From Mesorhizobium sp. (GTDB taxonomy: Bacteria; Pseudomonadota; Alphaproteobacteria; Rhizobiales; Rhizobiaceae): a DNA stretch of 64,000 nucleotides. The DNA is taken from contig JAHBYX010000003.1 of NCBI GenBank assembly GCA_019635735.1, positions 1 through 64,000 on the forward strand, written 5' to 3'. Below are positions 1 to 7,772 of this stretch, in pieces. How positions within the stretch are numbered: position 1 is the first letter of the stretch; every line of letters begins with the position of its first letter. The notes beneath the pieces were generated by a model. That model saw only the letters and a program-made list of their open reading frames with translations. It was not told the DNA's origin and ran no database searches. A program made the translations under genes and the position numbers.

Positions 1-577
1 TAGGGCAATTCTGATCGCCCCGGCGCAGGCGGTAGCCAGCAACATACTCACTGCGCATGTCCACCAGCGTCTCAATCCCCGACACCTCTTACTCTGAAGA
101 AAGCCGTAGGCGAATTCTGGCCATTTGTCGGGATAGGCATTAGACCGGAGCAGCTTTCGCCAACACCGTTGAGTTTTCAATAGCCACCAGGACTCTCAGA
201 GCCGACACAGCGGCGGAAAGGCATTGGCCATGATAGCGATGCTCATCCGCCGAGAAGCGAATTTGGCAGTGCGCGCCCATCGCCTTGCCCCCGCGCTGAC
301 GGAGCGGGCGCACGATCTAGCGCGCCGGTGGATGACCAGCCACCAATGACCCGAACACCGCCCCTTTGCCCATAGGCACAGCGGCGAGAAGACGGAAAGC
401 GAATGTCCCCTCGATGTCTGTGAAGTGCGCGTTGTGGCCCGACAGCTTTGGTTCTTGTGTCAATTCGCCTTCCAACTTGTCGTCGGGTTGAATGGGTAGC
501 GATCGCTTCCACGCCTCGATCAAGCTGTATCTTCCTTGGACTTTCTTCTCAGGCTAGCGGCTCGCTTGCCAGGTCTC
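1..577. other. Left-edge island sequence without a recognisable gene
   Basis: No open frame here gives a protein I recognise. Short frames on both strands lack a good ribosome binding site and any family motif. The stretch lies in the same non-core block as the truncated genes at 578-1543, on the island side of the guaA integrase. It is most simply read as decayed mobile or island DNA. No terminal inverted repeats or transposase motifs were seen. Confidence 0.4.
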
Positions 578-976
578 TCAAATCCTGAAGGAGCCACCGT
601 AGTATCCGGATCCTTCCAAGACGAGATGCCGGCCATGGCTGTTTCGAACCGTCTGATGCCGCCTCAAATTCAGACTAAGACATACCGTAGTTGAACACCC
701 GCTGGGACCGCTCCAGGCGACCTCGACCTTGCCAGCCAGCACGTCGAGGTAGCGTTCGTTGACCGCATAGAAGAGCGCCTGCTTGTGCGGGAAGTATTGG
801 TACATCGTGCCCACGGAGACGCCGGCCCGCTCCGCCACGCGCGTCGTCGTAAGCCGCGCCGGCCCGTCCAGGACGAGGATTTGAATGGTCGCCTCGAAAA
901 TGGCATCCACCGTTGCGGCCGCGCGTGCCTGCCGCGGCCGTTTCCTCGGTTTCAGATGTGAGGGCGCGGTGTTCAT
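578..976 (-). pseudogene. Truncated TetR-family regulator
   Basis: The first 90 or so residues are a normal TetR DNA-binding domain. A basic N-terminus (KPRKRPRQAR) is followed by a helix-turn-helix containing TTTRVAERAGVSVGTMYQYF and the continuation KQALFYAVNERY. After about residue 95 the sequence stops resembling the family and the frame ends at 132 residues, while TetR proteins are usually near 200. The ligand-binding domain has therefore been lost, probably by an insertion or deletion near position 690. The start at 976 is the ATG that begins just ahead of the basic arm; the frame stays open further upstream but that part has no family features. It lies among other broken genes in the guaA-side island. 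Confidence 0.7.
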
Positions 977-1141
977 CCGTGGCGCTTCTTTACTCGGGGA
1001 TCCTATCAAACTTGGCGTTCCCGAGGAGAGGCAAACTCCAGCTGAGAAGGGATCCCACCGAGCGACGCGTTCGGCGGCGTTGCCCATTGTGGTTTCCGGA
1101 ACGGGCCGCGCTGACTCGCGCACCACTGGCGGCAGGCTCAT

Positions 1142-1543
1142 GAGGGCATCATCGCCCAACTGGCCGACGATTTCCAGATCCTCCTCGCGCTGGCGTTCCA
1201 TCTTGATAGAGGCGAAGGCGCCGATCTGAACGCCGGTTGGACGGCGGCGCTCCGCGCCCGCGAGGCTGGCCTGTCCTATGTCAGCAGCCATATCGAGCGG
1301 CTGATGGCGGACGTGCCCTCGCACTGCGGCATCGTCACCGTCATCGACGGTCACCCGGTGACACTCGCCTGGCTGGGTTCCGTCCATGGCCACCGCACCC
1401 GCTCGCTAGGTGTCGAGCATTTCGGCCAGACCGGCACGCTCGCCGACCTCTATCGCCATCTCGGCATCGACGCTCAGGGAATTGTCAAAGCGGCACAGGC
1501 GCTCACACCCGGCAGACTCCTTCGCCATCTCCGGGCAGTGTAG
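1142..1543 (+). pseudogene. C-terminal fragment of a transketolase/pyruvate dehydrogenase E1-like protein
   Basis: From about 1220 the frame reads like the C-terminal domain of the homodimeric pyruvate dehydrogenase E1/transketolase family: a DLNAGWTAALRARE segment, a stretch ending ERLMADVPSHCG, then VTVIDGHPVTLAWLG, VEHFGQTGTLADLYRHLGID and a normal stop. The thiamine-diphosphate and pyrimidine-binding domains are absent, and the frame is closed by a stop just upstream of 1142. It is an N-terminally deleted remnant. The match is from memory of the family, so the exact subfamily (AceE-like or transketolase-like) is uncertain. It sits beside a truncated TetR gene on the opposite strand. Confidence 0.6.
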
Positions 1544-1750
1544 TCGCTGGCGGGATTCGGGCCAGCCCGAAGACCAGATCGTAGTAGGCCTACGACCAGC
1601 ATTCCTTGTTTGTAGGGATTTGGTTCGGCGCCGCTGGAGCGTCCGATGTGTACGCCTTGGCGCGCCAACGCCCGACGAACGAGCGATACCAGTGTCCATA
1701 GCCCGGAACCGTTGCTCTCTCTCCTCAGTTGAAACGGGGTAGGATTCGAG

Positions 1751-2047
1751 ATGAACACACACGCAACCACGCCGATCAAGAAGACCATCCGGCGACAGCA
1801 GCTACGCGAAATTGTTCCGTTGGCTGACAGCACAATCTACGAAATGGAGCAGCGCGGGGAATTCCCGCGACGCTTTGCCTTGACCCCCAGATGCGTCGTC
1901 TGGGATCTTGATGAAGTTCAGGCTTGGCTTGCGGACCGTCGCTCCAAGCCGGTTCTCCGCGCGCCTAGCCCAGATGTCAGGCAGCGCCGGGTTCGGCCGG
2001 TCAGAGAGCAGGATCAGGCTCCAGAAGTGGCATCGAGGGCGGGATGA
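1751..2047 (+). CDS. AlpA-family phage/island transcriptional regulator
   Basis: A 98-residue protein with the AlpA pattern: an N-terminal winged HTH (RRQQLREIVPLADSTIYEMEQRGEFPRRFALTPRCVVWDLDEVQAWL). AlpA-like proteins act as excisionase or activators of integrase genes in P4-type islands. Its partner would be the integrase encoded convergently at 2001-3257, with which it shares 47 bp tail to tail. The C-terminal 35 residues are basic and proline-rich and lie in the overlap, so the functional part is probably the first 65 residues. The neighbouring genes further left are broken, but this one appears intact. Confidence 0.8.
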   Translation: MNTHATTPIKKTIRRQQLREIVPLADSTIYEMEQRGEFPRRFALTPRCVVWDLDEVQAWLADRRSKPVLRAPSPDVRQRRVRPVREQDQAPEVASRAG

Positions 2048-3257
2048 GCGAGGGTACGTATTTCCTGCCGTCCACCCAGGCGTCAACGATGTCCGACCAT
2101 TCTTGCATCATGTGCCGACGCTGAACTTCGTACTCGGCCTTGTTGTAGACACCGCGTGACGAGCGTCCGTCCTCATGTGCCAGGCACTTTTCGATCCAGT
2201 CGCTGTTGAAGCCCATTTCATTCAGCAGGGTTGAGCCCGTGCGCCGAAGGTCATGGACCGTGAACGGTTCCAGGGGCAGACCCTCGGCCTTCGCCCGGTC
2301 GACGACAGCATAAGTCACCCGATTGAAGGTCGCACGCGACATCGGCGCATCAGCATCGTAACGCGACGGCAGAAGGTATCTCGAATTGCCTGCACAGGTC
2401 TTCAGCGCGACCATGATGTCGAGCACCTGCCGTGACAGATAGACGTTATGAGCCTTCGAGCGCTTCATACGTTCCTTTGGGATCGTCCAGACGGCGTTCT
2501 CAAAGTCGACCTCGTCCCACACTGCGTCCTGCAGTTCGCTCTTCCGTACCATCGTAAGCAGGTACAATTTCATGCCCAGTCGAATGGTGGGCAAGGTGGC
2601 GATGTACTCAAGCTGCCTAAGCATGACCCGGATCTCGGTCGGCGACAGTGCACGGTCCTTTGGTACAAATGTCGCGATCGATGCGGGACCGACTTCCTCC
2701 GCCGGGTTGGCGACCTTCTCGCCGTGCAGGATGGCGAAGCCGTAAATCTGCTTGAGGATGTCGCGTACGTGGATGGCGGTCGCTGGAGCTCCTCGCGCGA
2801 CGATCGCTCCGCAGTGGGCCCTGAGATCGTCGGGCGAGATTTCCGTCAGTAGGCGGTTGCGCCAGACGGGAAGCAGCTCGCGTAGGAAAATTGATCGACG
2901 CATCGCTCGCGTGCTGTCCGCCATTGTAGCCGTCTGGAGCCACTTTTCCCCGAATTCGCCAAAGCTTTTTGCTTCTTTGATGCGGCGCTTCTCCCGCTGC
3001 TTTTCAATCGCTGGCGATCGTCCCTCGCTAATCGCCCGCTTGGCATCAATGCATAGCTCTCGCGCACGAGCGAGCGAGAGCCCTGTGGGGCCGTACTTGC
3101 CGAACGTGACGGTCTCGCGCCGCCCATTCATCCGGTAGTCGAGCCGGAATGTTAGTGTCCCCGAGGGCTTCACGAGGACGTACATGCCGTCCCGGTCCGA
3201 TACCTTGTAAGCTTTCTCTTTTCGTTTCAGATGCTTAAGGGCCGCATCAGTCAGCAT
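2001..3257 (-). CDS. P4-type tyrosine recombinase (integrase)
   Basis: A 418-residue site-specific recombinase. It has an N-terminal DUF4102 arm-binding domain (start to about residue 90, including the YRMNGRRETVTFGKYG segment) and a C-terminal catalytic domain. Catalytic residues are visible: an Arg in MVRKSELQDAVW, H335 and R338 in HDLRR, H361 in LAHEDG, and the nucleophile Tyr371 in RGVYNK. It is full length for the P4 family. The gene points away from the 3' end of guaA with its start 294 bp from the guaA stop. This is the usual layout of an integrase next to its attachment site, so the island lies to the left. The gap between the two genes carries repeats that could be arm-type sites. 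Confidence 0.93.
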   Translation of the reverse strand: MLTDAALKHLKRKEKAYKVSDRDGMYVLVKPSGTLTFRLDYRMNGRRETVTFGKYGPTGLSLARARELCIDAKRAISEGRSPAIEKQREKRRIKEAKSFGEFGEKWLQTATMADSTRAMRRSIFLRELLPVWRNRLLTEISPDDLRAHCGAIVARGAPATAIHVRDILKQIYGFAILHGEKVANPAEEVGPASIATFVPKDRALSPTEIRVMLRQLEYIATLPTIRLGMKLYLLTMVRKSELQDAVWDEVDFENAVWTIPKERMKRSKAHNVYLSRQVLDIMVALKTCAGNSRYLLPSRYDADAPMSRATFNRVTYAVVDRAKAEGLPLEPFTVHDLRRTGSTLLNEMGFNSDWIEKCLAHEDGRSSRGVYNKAEYEVQRRHMMQEWSDIVDAWVDGRKYVPSLIPPSMPLLEPDPAL

Positions 3258-3330
3258 TTCGACCGCCTCCTCGGAAAAAGACCGTCAGGCCTTTTTCTGG
3301 CACCGTCGCAGATAAATATCCTTATTTTAC

Positions 3331-3342
3331 AGCTAGTTAGCT
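3331..3342. promoter_or_regulatory. Small palindrome upstream of integrase
   Basis: AGCTA-GT-TAGCT is a perfect inverted repeat in the AT-rich part of the integrase upstream region. It could be part of a promoter or a regulator site. Short palindromes occur by chance, so weight is low. Confidence 0.3.
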
Positions 3343-3366
3343 ATAATAAAAGACCGTCAGACAGTA

Positions 3367-3387
3367 CCGATACCCTGACGGTATCGG
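3367..3387. promoter_or_regulatory. Perfect palindrome CCGATACC-N5-GGTATCGG upstream of integrase
   Basis: Eight-base arms at 3367-3374 and 3380-3387 are perfect inverted repeats around a 5-base centre. The right half overlaps an inverted copy of the ACCGTCAG word. The position, about 110 bp upstream of the integrase start, suits an operator or recombination accessory site. Confidence 0.5.
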
Positions 3388-3535
3388 ACGATATGCATTT
3401 TCGCAATAGGGAGGCGCACCGTCAGGAATTACGTCAGTCACGGTCTTTGCCAGCCGATAGTCTTCGAACGTATCTGGCTAATTCTGTCTTGTTTATCAGA
3501 ATGTTACGTCGTATTCCCGCGTGTCGCAGGATACT

Positions 3536-3575
3536 GGAGGATCGGCCTGAATCATTCCCACTCGATTGTCCCAGG
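3536..3575. other. Presumed attachment site at the 3' end of guaA
   Basis: The final codons of guaA (encoding GTIEWE and the stop) lie here, right at the border of the integrase-bearing DNA. The 3' end of guaA is a known insertion target for P4-type islands, and the integrase orientation agrees. No second copy of this sequence was found in the window, so the far attachment site must lie to the left of position 1 or has decayed. The exact crossover limits cannot be set from one end. Confidence 0.5.
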
Positions 3576-5120
3576 CGGCTTGGACGTCACGTCGTAGACG
3601 ACGCGGTTGATGCCTCGCACTTCGTTGATGATGCGGGTCGCTGCGCGGCCGAGGAAGGCCATGTCGTAGTGGTAGAAGTCGGCCGTCATGCCGTCGACGG
3701 AGGTGACGGCGCGCAAGGCGCAGACATATTCGTAGGTGCGGCCATCGCCCATGACGCCGACCGTCTGCACCGGCAGCAGCACCGCGAAGGCCTGCCAGAT
3801 GGCGTCGTAGAGGCCGGCCTTGCGGATTTCATCGAGATAGACGGCGTCGGCCTCGCGCAGGATGTCGAGCTTTTCGCGCGTCACGCCGCCCGGGCAACGG
3901 ATCGCCAGGCCCGGCCCCGGGAAGGGATGGCGGCCGATGAAATGGTCGGGCAGACCGAGCTCCTTGCCGAGCACGCGAACCTCGTCCTTGAACAGTTCGC
4001 GCAGCGGCTCGACGAGCTTCATGTTCATGCGCTCGGGCAGACCGCCGACATTGTGGTGCGACTTGATCGTCACCGACGGCCCGCCGGTGAAGGAAACGCT
4101 TTCGATCACGTCAGGGTAAAGCGTGCCCTGGGCCAGGAACTGGGCGGGCTGGCCGCCCTGTGCGAGCTTCTTCGCCTCGGCCTCGAACACCTCGATGAAC
4201 AGCCGCCCGATCGTCTTGCGCTTCTTTTCGGGATCCGCCTCGCCTTCGAGCGCCGAGATGAACAGGTGCGAAGCGTCGACGTGGACGAGCGGGATGTTGT
4301 AGTGCTCGCGGAACATGGCCACAACGTCGGCGGCTTCGTTTTTGCGCATTAGACCATGGTCTACCAGGATGCAGGTCAGCCGCTCGCCGATGGCTTCGTG
4401 GATCAGCACCGCGGCGACGGAGGAATCGACGCCGCCCGAGAGGCCGCAGATCACCCTGCCCTCGCCGACCTGGGCGCGGATCGCCGCCACCGCCTGCTCG
4501 CGGTAGGCGGCCATGGTCCAGTCGCCCTTGAGACCCGCGATCTTGTGCACGAAGTTGGAGAGGAGCTTGGCGCCGTCCGGCGTGTGCACCACTTCGGGGT
4601 GGAACTGGACAGCGTAGAACCGACGCGCCTCGTCGGCGATCGCGGCGAAAGGCGCGCCGGTCGACGTGCCGACGACACGGAAGCCCTCGGGAATGGCGGT
4701 AACGCGGTCGCCGTGGCTCATCCAGACCTGGTGGCGGGTGCCCTTGGCCCAGACGCCCTCGAACAGGGCGCAGTCGTCATTGATGTCGAGAAAGGCGCGG
4801 CCGAACTCGCGGTGGTGGCCGGCCTCCACCTTGCCACCCAGCTGTGCGCACATGGTCTGCTCGCCATAGCAGATGCCGAGCACAGGGATACCTGCCGAGA
4901 ACACGGCATCGGGCGCGCGGGGGCTGCCGATATCGACCGTCGAGTGCGGACTGCCTGAGAGGATCACGGCCTTCGGCTTGATCCGCCTGAAGCCCTGCTC
5001 GGCGAGCTGGAAGGGGACGATCTCGGAATAGACCCCCGCTTCTCGCACGCGCCTGGCGATCAGCTGCGTGACCTGGCTGCCGAAGTCGACGATGAGGATG
5101 GTGTCGGGATGGGCTGTCAT
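3552..5120 (-). CDS. guaA: GMP synthase (glutamine-hydrolysing)
   Basis: Converts XMP to GMP with ATP and glutamine in the cytoplasm, the last step of guanine nucleotide synthesis. The 522-residue protein has the class I amidotransferase domain with nucleophile Cys84 in GICYGEQTM and the His174/Glu176 pair in FHPE. It also has the ATP pyrophosphatase loop SGGVDS at 228-233 and the C-terminal dimerisation domain ending in GTIEWE. It is full length and intact although an island abuts its 3' end, so the insertion restored the coding end. The start at 5120 gives the standard [16 protein letters not shown] beginning. guaB, the preceding enzyme of the pathway, is elsewhere in this window at 51023-52528. 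Confidence 0.98.
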   Translation of the reverse strand: MTAHPDTILIVDFGSQVTQLIARRVREAGVYSEIVPFQLAEQGFRRIKPKAVILSGSPHSTVDIGSPRAPDAVFSAGIPVLGICYGEQTMCAQLGGKVEAGHHREFGRAFLDINDDCALFEGVWAKGTRHQVWMSHGDRVTAIPEGFRVVGTSTGAPFAAIADEARRFYAVQFHPEVVHTPDGAKLLSNFVHKIAGLKGDWTMAAYREQAVAAIRAQVGEGRVICGLSGGVDSSVAAVLIHEAIGERLTCILVDHGLMRKNEAADVVAMFREHYNIPLVHVDASHLFISALEGEADPEKKRKTIGRLFIEVFEAEAKKLAQGGQPAQFLAQGTLYPDVIESVSFTGGPSVTIKSHHNVGGLPERMNMKLVEPLRELFKDEVRVLGKELGLPDHFIGRHPFPGPGLAIRCPGGVTREKLDILREADAVYLDEIRKAGLYDAIWQAFAVLLPVQTVGVMGDGRTYEYVCALRAVTSVDGMTADFYHYDMAFLGRAATRIINEVRGINRVVYDVTSKPPGTIEWE

Positions 5121-5187
5121 GGCGAGCGTTTAGAGACAAAGTTGAGTCGGCGCAACGGGTTCTGCTGCCGGTTCGGTCGACCGTTGG

Positions 5188-5649
5188 TCAGGTCTCGGGA
5201 TGCAGCCCGGCGTCCAGTGCGCGCAGGGCATCCATCAGCGCCGCGAAACGCGCCTGGCCGATACATCCGATCCAGCGCTGCTCGATCTCGCGCTTGATGC
5301 GGTCGCCGTCCCGCAACGCCGCCAGACCCTTCGGCGTATAGCGCACCAATTTGCCGCGGCCGTCATCCGGGTCCGGCAGCCGTTCGACCACACCCTCGGC
5401 CTCCAACCCGTCGAGCAACTGCTGCACCGCCTGTTTGGAAATCGCCATGCGCTCGATCAGGGCGACCTGGCGCGTGCCGGCGCGTGCGATATGGCCGATT
5501 AGGCCGGCGCGCGCGTCGGAGAACCATGCATGCCCGGCCGCGCGCATTGCGGCCGCGAACTCGCCTTGCCAGGCGCGATTCGCCTGCCAGAGCCGCCAGC
5601 CGACGTGATCCGGCAGGGCTTCGGATTTTTCGTCAAGTCCCTTGACCAT
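5188..5649 (-). CDS. MarR-family transcriptional regulator
   Basis: A 153-residue winged-helix protein. The recognition region (RMAISKQAVQQLLDGLEAEGVVERLPDPDDGRGKLVRYTPKG) carries the DPDDGR wing motif of MarR proteins. The gene is divergent from the small gene at 5744. Two perfect palindromes GTCAAG-N3-CTTGAC lie at its own start and in the shared upstream region, which strongly suggests autorepression and control of the divergent gene. The ligand is not predictable. The ATG at 5649 lies right after the inner palindrome, so bound repressor would cover the translation start region of its own gene. Confidence 0.9.
   Translation of the reverse strand: MVKGLDEKSEALPDHVGWRLWQANRAWQGEFAAAMRAAGHAWFSDARAGLIGHIARAGTRQVALIERMAISKQAVQQLLDGLEAEGVVERLPDPDDGRGKLVRYTPKGLAALRDGDRIKREIEQRWIGCIGQARFAALMDALRALDAGLHPET
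5632..5646. promoter_or_regulatory. MarR operator candidate 1
   Basis: GTCAAG-TCC-CTTGAC is a perfect inverted repeat with 6-base arms. It covers the first codons of the MarR gene, a position expected for an autoregulatory operator. It is identical in its arms to the site at 5667-5681. Confidence 0.65.
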
Positions 5650-5666
5650 TCTTTCCGATCCATATA

Positions 5667-5681
5667 GTCAAGCATCTTGAC
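5667..5681. promoter_or_regulatory. MarR operator candidate 2
   Basis: GTCAAG-CAT-CTTGAC repeats the same arms and spacing as the site at 5632-5646, with centres 35 bp apart. It lies in the region shared by the divergent MarR gene and the gene at 5744. Confidence 0.65.
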
Positions 5682-5743
5682 CATCTCGCAGGTTACGCGC
5701 GGCGACCGGCCAAGGCAATCGGAAATCAGCCAAGGAGCAGACT

Positions 5744-6070
5744 ATGGTGGCGTTGAAAAAAGAGACCCTGGCAGTTCTCATTCCCGGTACGACCCATGTG
5801 CTGGAGCGAAGCGGTAAGGAGGCCTACGTCTATTTCGAGACCGATGGCGCCGCCCACATGCTGCTCGACGACGGAGAACAGCGCAGCGGGCGCTGGACGA
5901 TAGAGGACGACGGCTACGTCGCAGAATGGGACAGTGGCGCGACCGGACGGTGGATGCTCGACCACGACGGCGGCGCGGTAACTTATGTCAACCGCGACAG
6001 CGCAGCGCGTGTGAGGATGATCGGCGTTCTGTTCGGCAATGCCAGGGGTCTGCCGCTTCAGCGGACCTGA
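5744..6070 (+). CDS. Small conserved-type protein, function unknown
   Basis: A 108-residue soluble protein that I do not recognise. It has no signal peptide or membrane segment. It is rich in short beta-like segments with GRWTIEDDGYVAEWDSGATGRWMLDHDGG in the middle, which resembles a small beta-sandwich or lipocalin-like repeat of a GRW motif. A ribosome binding site (AAGGAG) precedes the ATG. It is divergent from a MarR gene and shares its operator region, so it is probably the regulated target. Its 3' end overlaps the convergent nucleosidase gene by 13 bp. Confidence 0.75.
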   Translation: MVALKKETLAVLIPGTTHVLERSGKEAYVYFETDGAAHMLLDDGEQRSGRWTIEDDGYVAEWDSGATGRWMLDHDGGAVTYVNRDSAARVRMIGVLFGNARGLPLQRT

Positions 6071-6708
6071 ATGTGGAGGGTGCCGGACCGGATGGCATTT
6101 TCCAGCAACCCCACCGCCGCAGCCAACTTCTCGTCGATGACGTGCAGATATTCCGTCCAGTCGCCGACATGGCGAAGCTCCGCCGCACCGTCGGAGATAC
6201 CGCGAAGCGCCACCAGCGGCACATCGAAGCGATGGCAGGCGCGAAGGACGGCGAAAGTCTCCATGTCGACCATGTCCGCCTCGATCATGTCATAGGCTGC
6301 GCCGGAGACGATGTTGGCACCCGTGGACAGCGTCGCCTCCGCGATGCCGGGGATCCTGAGCGGTAGCGGCACAACCGCGGGGAGATCGAGGAAGGGCGTC
6401 GCACCCTTCGCGAATCCCAGCGGAGAGGCATCCATGTCGCGGTAGGAGACGGACGTCGCTTGGTAAATCTCCGTCTGTTCCAGCCTTCGGCTGCCGGCGG
6501 AGCCGAGCGACACGACGAGATCCGGAGCAACACCCTCCCTGTCCAGGGAGGCCAGGGTTGCGGTCAGGTGGACGGCCGCCTCGACGGGTCCGACGCCTGT
6601 CATCAGCGGCGTGAAACGGGCTCTGAGATGCGGGCCGTACTCCGCCTCCGCGGCCATCGCAAACAGCACCTTCCGGCCCGCAATGTCGGCAGGCAGCGAC
6701 AGCGCCAT
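6058..6708 (-). CDS. mtnN: 5'-methylthioadenosine/S-adenosylhomocysteine nucleosidase family protein
   Basis: Hydrolyses the glycosidic bond of MTA or SAH in the cytoplasm, recycling adenine. The 216-residue protein shows the phosphorylase/nucleosidase pattern: an N-terminal AAEAEYG segment, VVSLGSAGS in the middle, the ribose-binding VDMETFAVLRAC motif with the key Glu, and the RGISDGA motif with the catalytic Asp. It is close to the usual length for the family. Its start is 2 bp downstream of the thioesterase stop, so the two are co-transcribed. Specificity for MTA/SAH rather than another nucleoside is inferred from the motifs. Confidence 0.85.
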   Translation of the reverse strand: MALSLPADIAGRKVLFAMAAEAEYGPHLRARFTPLMTGVGPVEAAVHLTATLASLDREGVAPDLVVSLGSAGSRRLEQTEIYQATSVSYRDMDASPLGFAKGATPFLDLPAVVPLPLRIPGIAEATLSTGANIVSGAAYDMIEADMVDMETFAVLRACHRFDVPLVALRGISDGAAELRHVGDWTEYLHVIDEKLAAAVGLLENAIRSGTLHIQVR

Positions 6709-6710
6709 AT

Positions 6711-7169
6711 TCAGCCTGCCAGCCCTTCGCGGCCGGTGATCGTCATCATCGTCGCCGTCATGGTCGCGATCAGCCGCGCCTCGCCGTCGGCGGAATAGGC
6801 ATAGGCCTGGCCGTCGGCGACGATGATCGTGCGGCCGGGCTTGGTGACCGAGCCACGGAACAGGAAACGCTCGCCCTTGCCGGGCGAGAGCATGTTGAGC
6901 TTGAACTCGATGGTCAGAACCGCTGCGTCCGGTGGCATCAACGAATAGGCGGCGTAACCGCAGGCCGAGTCCAGAGCGGTCGAAATGATGCCGGCATGGA
7001 GAAAGCCATGCTGCTGGGTCAGCGCCTTCGAATAGGGCATCTCGATCTCGACAATGCCCGGCGTGACACTGGTCAGTTCGGCACCGATGGTCGACATCAC
7101 GACCTGGCGCGCGAAGCTGGAGCGCACGCGCTCCTCATAGTCTGTCCCGGTCTGAATGGTCGCTTTCAC
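6711..7169 (-). CDS. PaaI-family hotdog thioesterase
   Basis: A 152-residue single hotdog domain with the PaaI signature HGFLHAGIISTALDSACGYAAY, where the Gly/His region and the Asp form the acyl-CoA thioesterase site. It would hydrolyse an acyl-CoA, possibly a phenylacetyl- or medium-chain ester; the substrate cannot be read from the sequence. The GTG start is supported by a strong upstream GGAGGA on the minus strand. It is followed immediately by the nucleosidase gene. Confidence 0.88.
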   Translation of the reverse strand: MKATIQTGTDYEERVRSSFARQVVMSTIGAELTSVTPGIVEIEMPYSKALTQQHGFLHAGIISTALDSACGYAAYSLMPPDAAVLTIEFKLNMLSPGKGERFLFRGSVTKPGRTIIVADGQAYAYSADGEARLIATMTATMMTITGREGLAG

Positions 7170-7248
7170 GCATCTTCCTCCGCCACAAGGGCTTTATCGC
7201 AAAGCGAAGCCGGCGCCGCAATCATTCAATGCTGCAATGCAGCAGCGA

Positions 7249-7701
7249 TCAGTTGAGCCAAAGGATCGAGGCGTTAAGAAGCGTGGCGAAGGAGACCCAG
7301 GCCGCATAGGGCACGAACAGCAATGCGGCGATCCGGTCGCGGTTCCAGGCAAGGCCGATGAAGGCAAGGATGGCGGCGAGCATCAACACGATGATGACGA
7401 GCGCGCCACCGACGCTATGCAGCGTGAAGAATACGGGAGACCAGGCGAAGTTGAGCAACAACTGCGCCCACCACGCCTTCATCGCCGGTCCGCCGCGGTC
7501 GCGCTCCCAGATGCGCCACCCGGCAACCCCGATGAGAATGTAGAGGATCGTCCAGGCCGGGCCGAAGACCCAGTTAGGCGGGTTGAACGGCGGCTTGACG
7601 AGAGCCTCGTACCATGGCCCCGGAAGATTCATCGAGCCGATGGCTGCTCCGCCTCCGACGACCAGAACGAGGAAGATTACCAACACGAGATAGCGGTTCA
7701 T
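7249..7701 (-). CDS. tspO: TspO/MBR family protein
   Basis: A 150-residue membrane protein with the five-helix TspO/peripheral benzodiazepine receptor layout. Diagnostic segments are the PPFNPPNWVFGPAWTILYILIG block, with its conserved prolines and tryptophans in the first loop and second helix, LLNFAWSPVFF, and the LLNASILWLN ending. Bacterial TspO proteins bind tetrapyrroles and act in oxygen or stress signalling at the membrane. The start at 7701 follows an AGGAGAGGG ribosome binding site. It is separated from the downstream thioesterase by about 80 bp, so it may be transcribed on its own. Confidence 0.92.
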   Translation of the reverse strand: MNRYLVLVIFLVLVVGGGAAIGSMNLPGPWYEALVKPPFNPPNWVFGPAWTILYILIGVAGWRIWERDRGGPAMKAWWAQLLLNFAWSPVFFTLHSVGGALVIIVLMLAAILAFIGLAWNRDRIAALLFVPYAAWVSFATLLNASILWLN

Positions 7702-7772
7702 CCGAATTCCCTCTCCTTGCCTCCCGCACATGTGGCGTGGGCAAGAATCGTCAAGCGTCGTGGCGCACCGCT

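Larger units (their letters stand above)
3276..3448. repeat. Repeats of ACCGTCAG in the integrase-guaA gap
   Basis: The 13-bp word AAAAGACCGTCAG occurs as a perfect direct repeat at 3276-3288 and 3348-3360. Its core ACCGTCAG recurs at 3418-3425, and in inverted form at 3375-3382. An inverted partial copy (CGGTCTTT) lies at 3441-3448. Several copies of a short word upstream of an integrase, next to the presumed crossover site, fit arm-type recombinase sites or binding sites for the AlpA-like protein; this role is inferred. Confidence 0.6.

Noticed and set aside
7190..7220. Resemblance to the IclR palindrome upstream of the thioesterase gene
   Set aside because: Only an imperfect half matches (ATCGCAAAGCGAAG), and it is far from the IclR locus; chance similarity is more likely.
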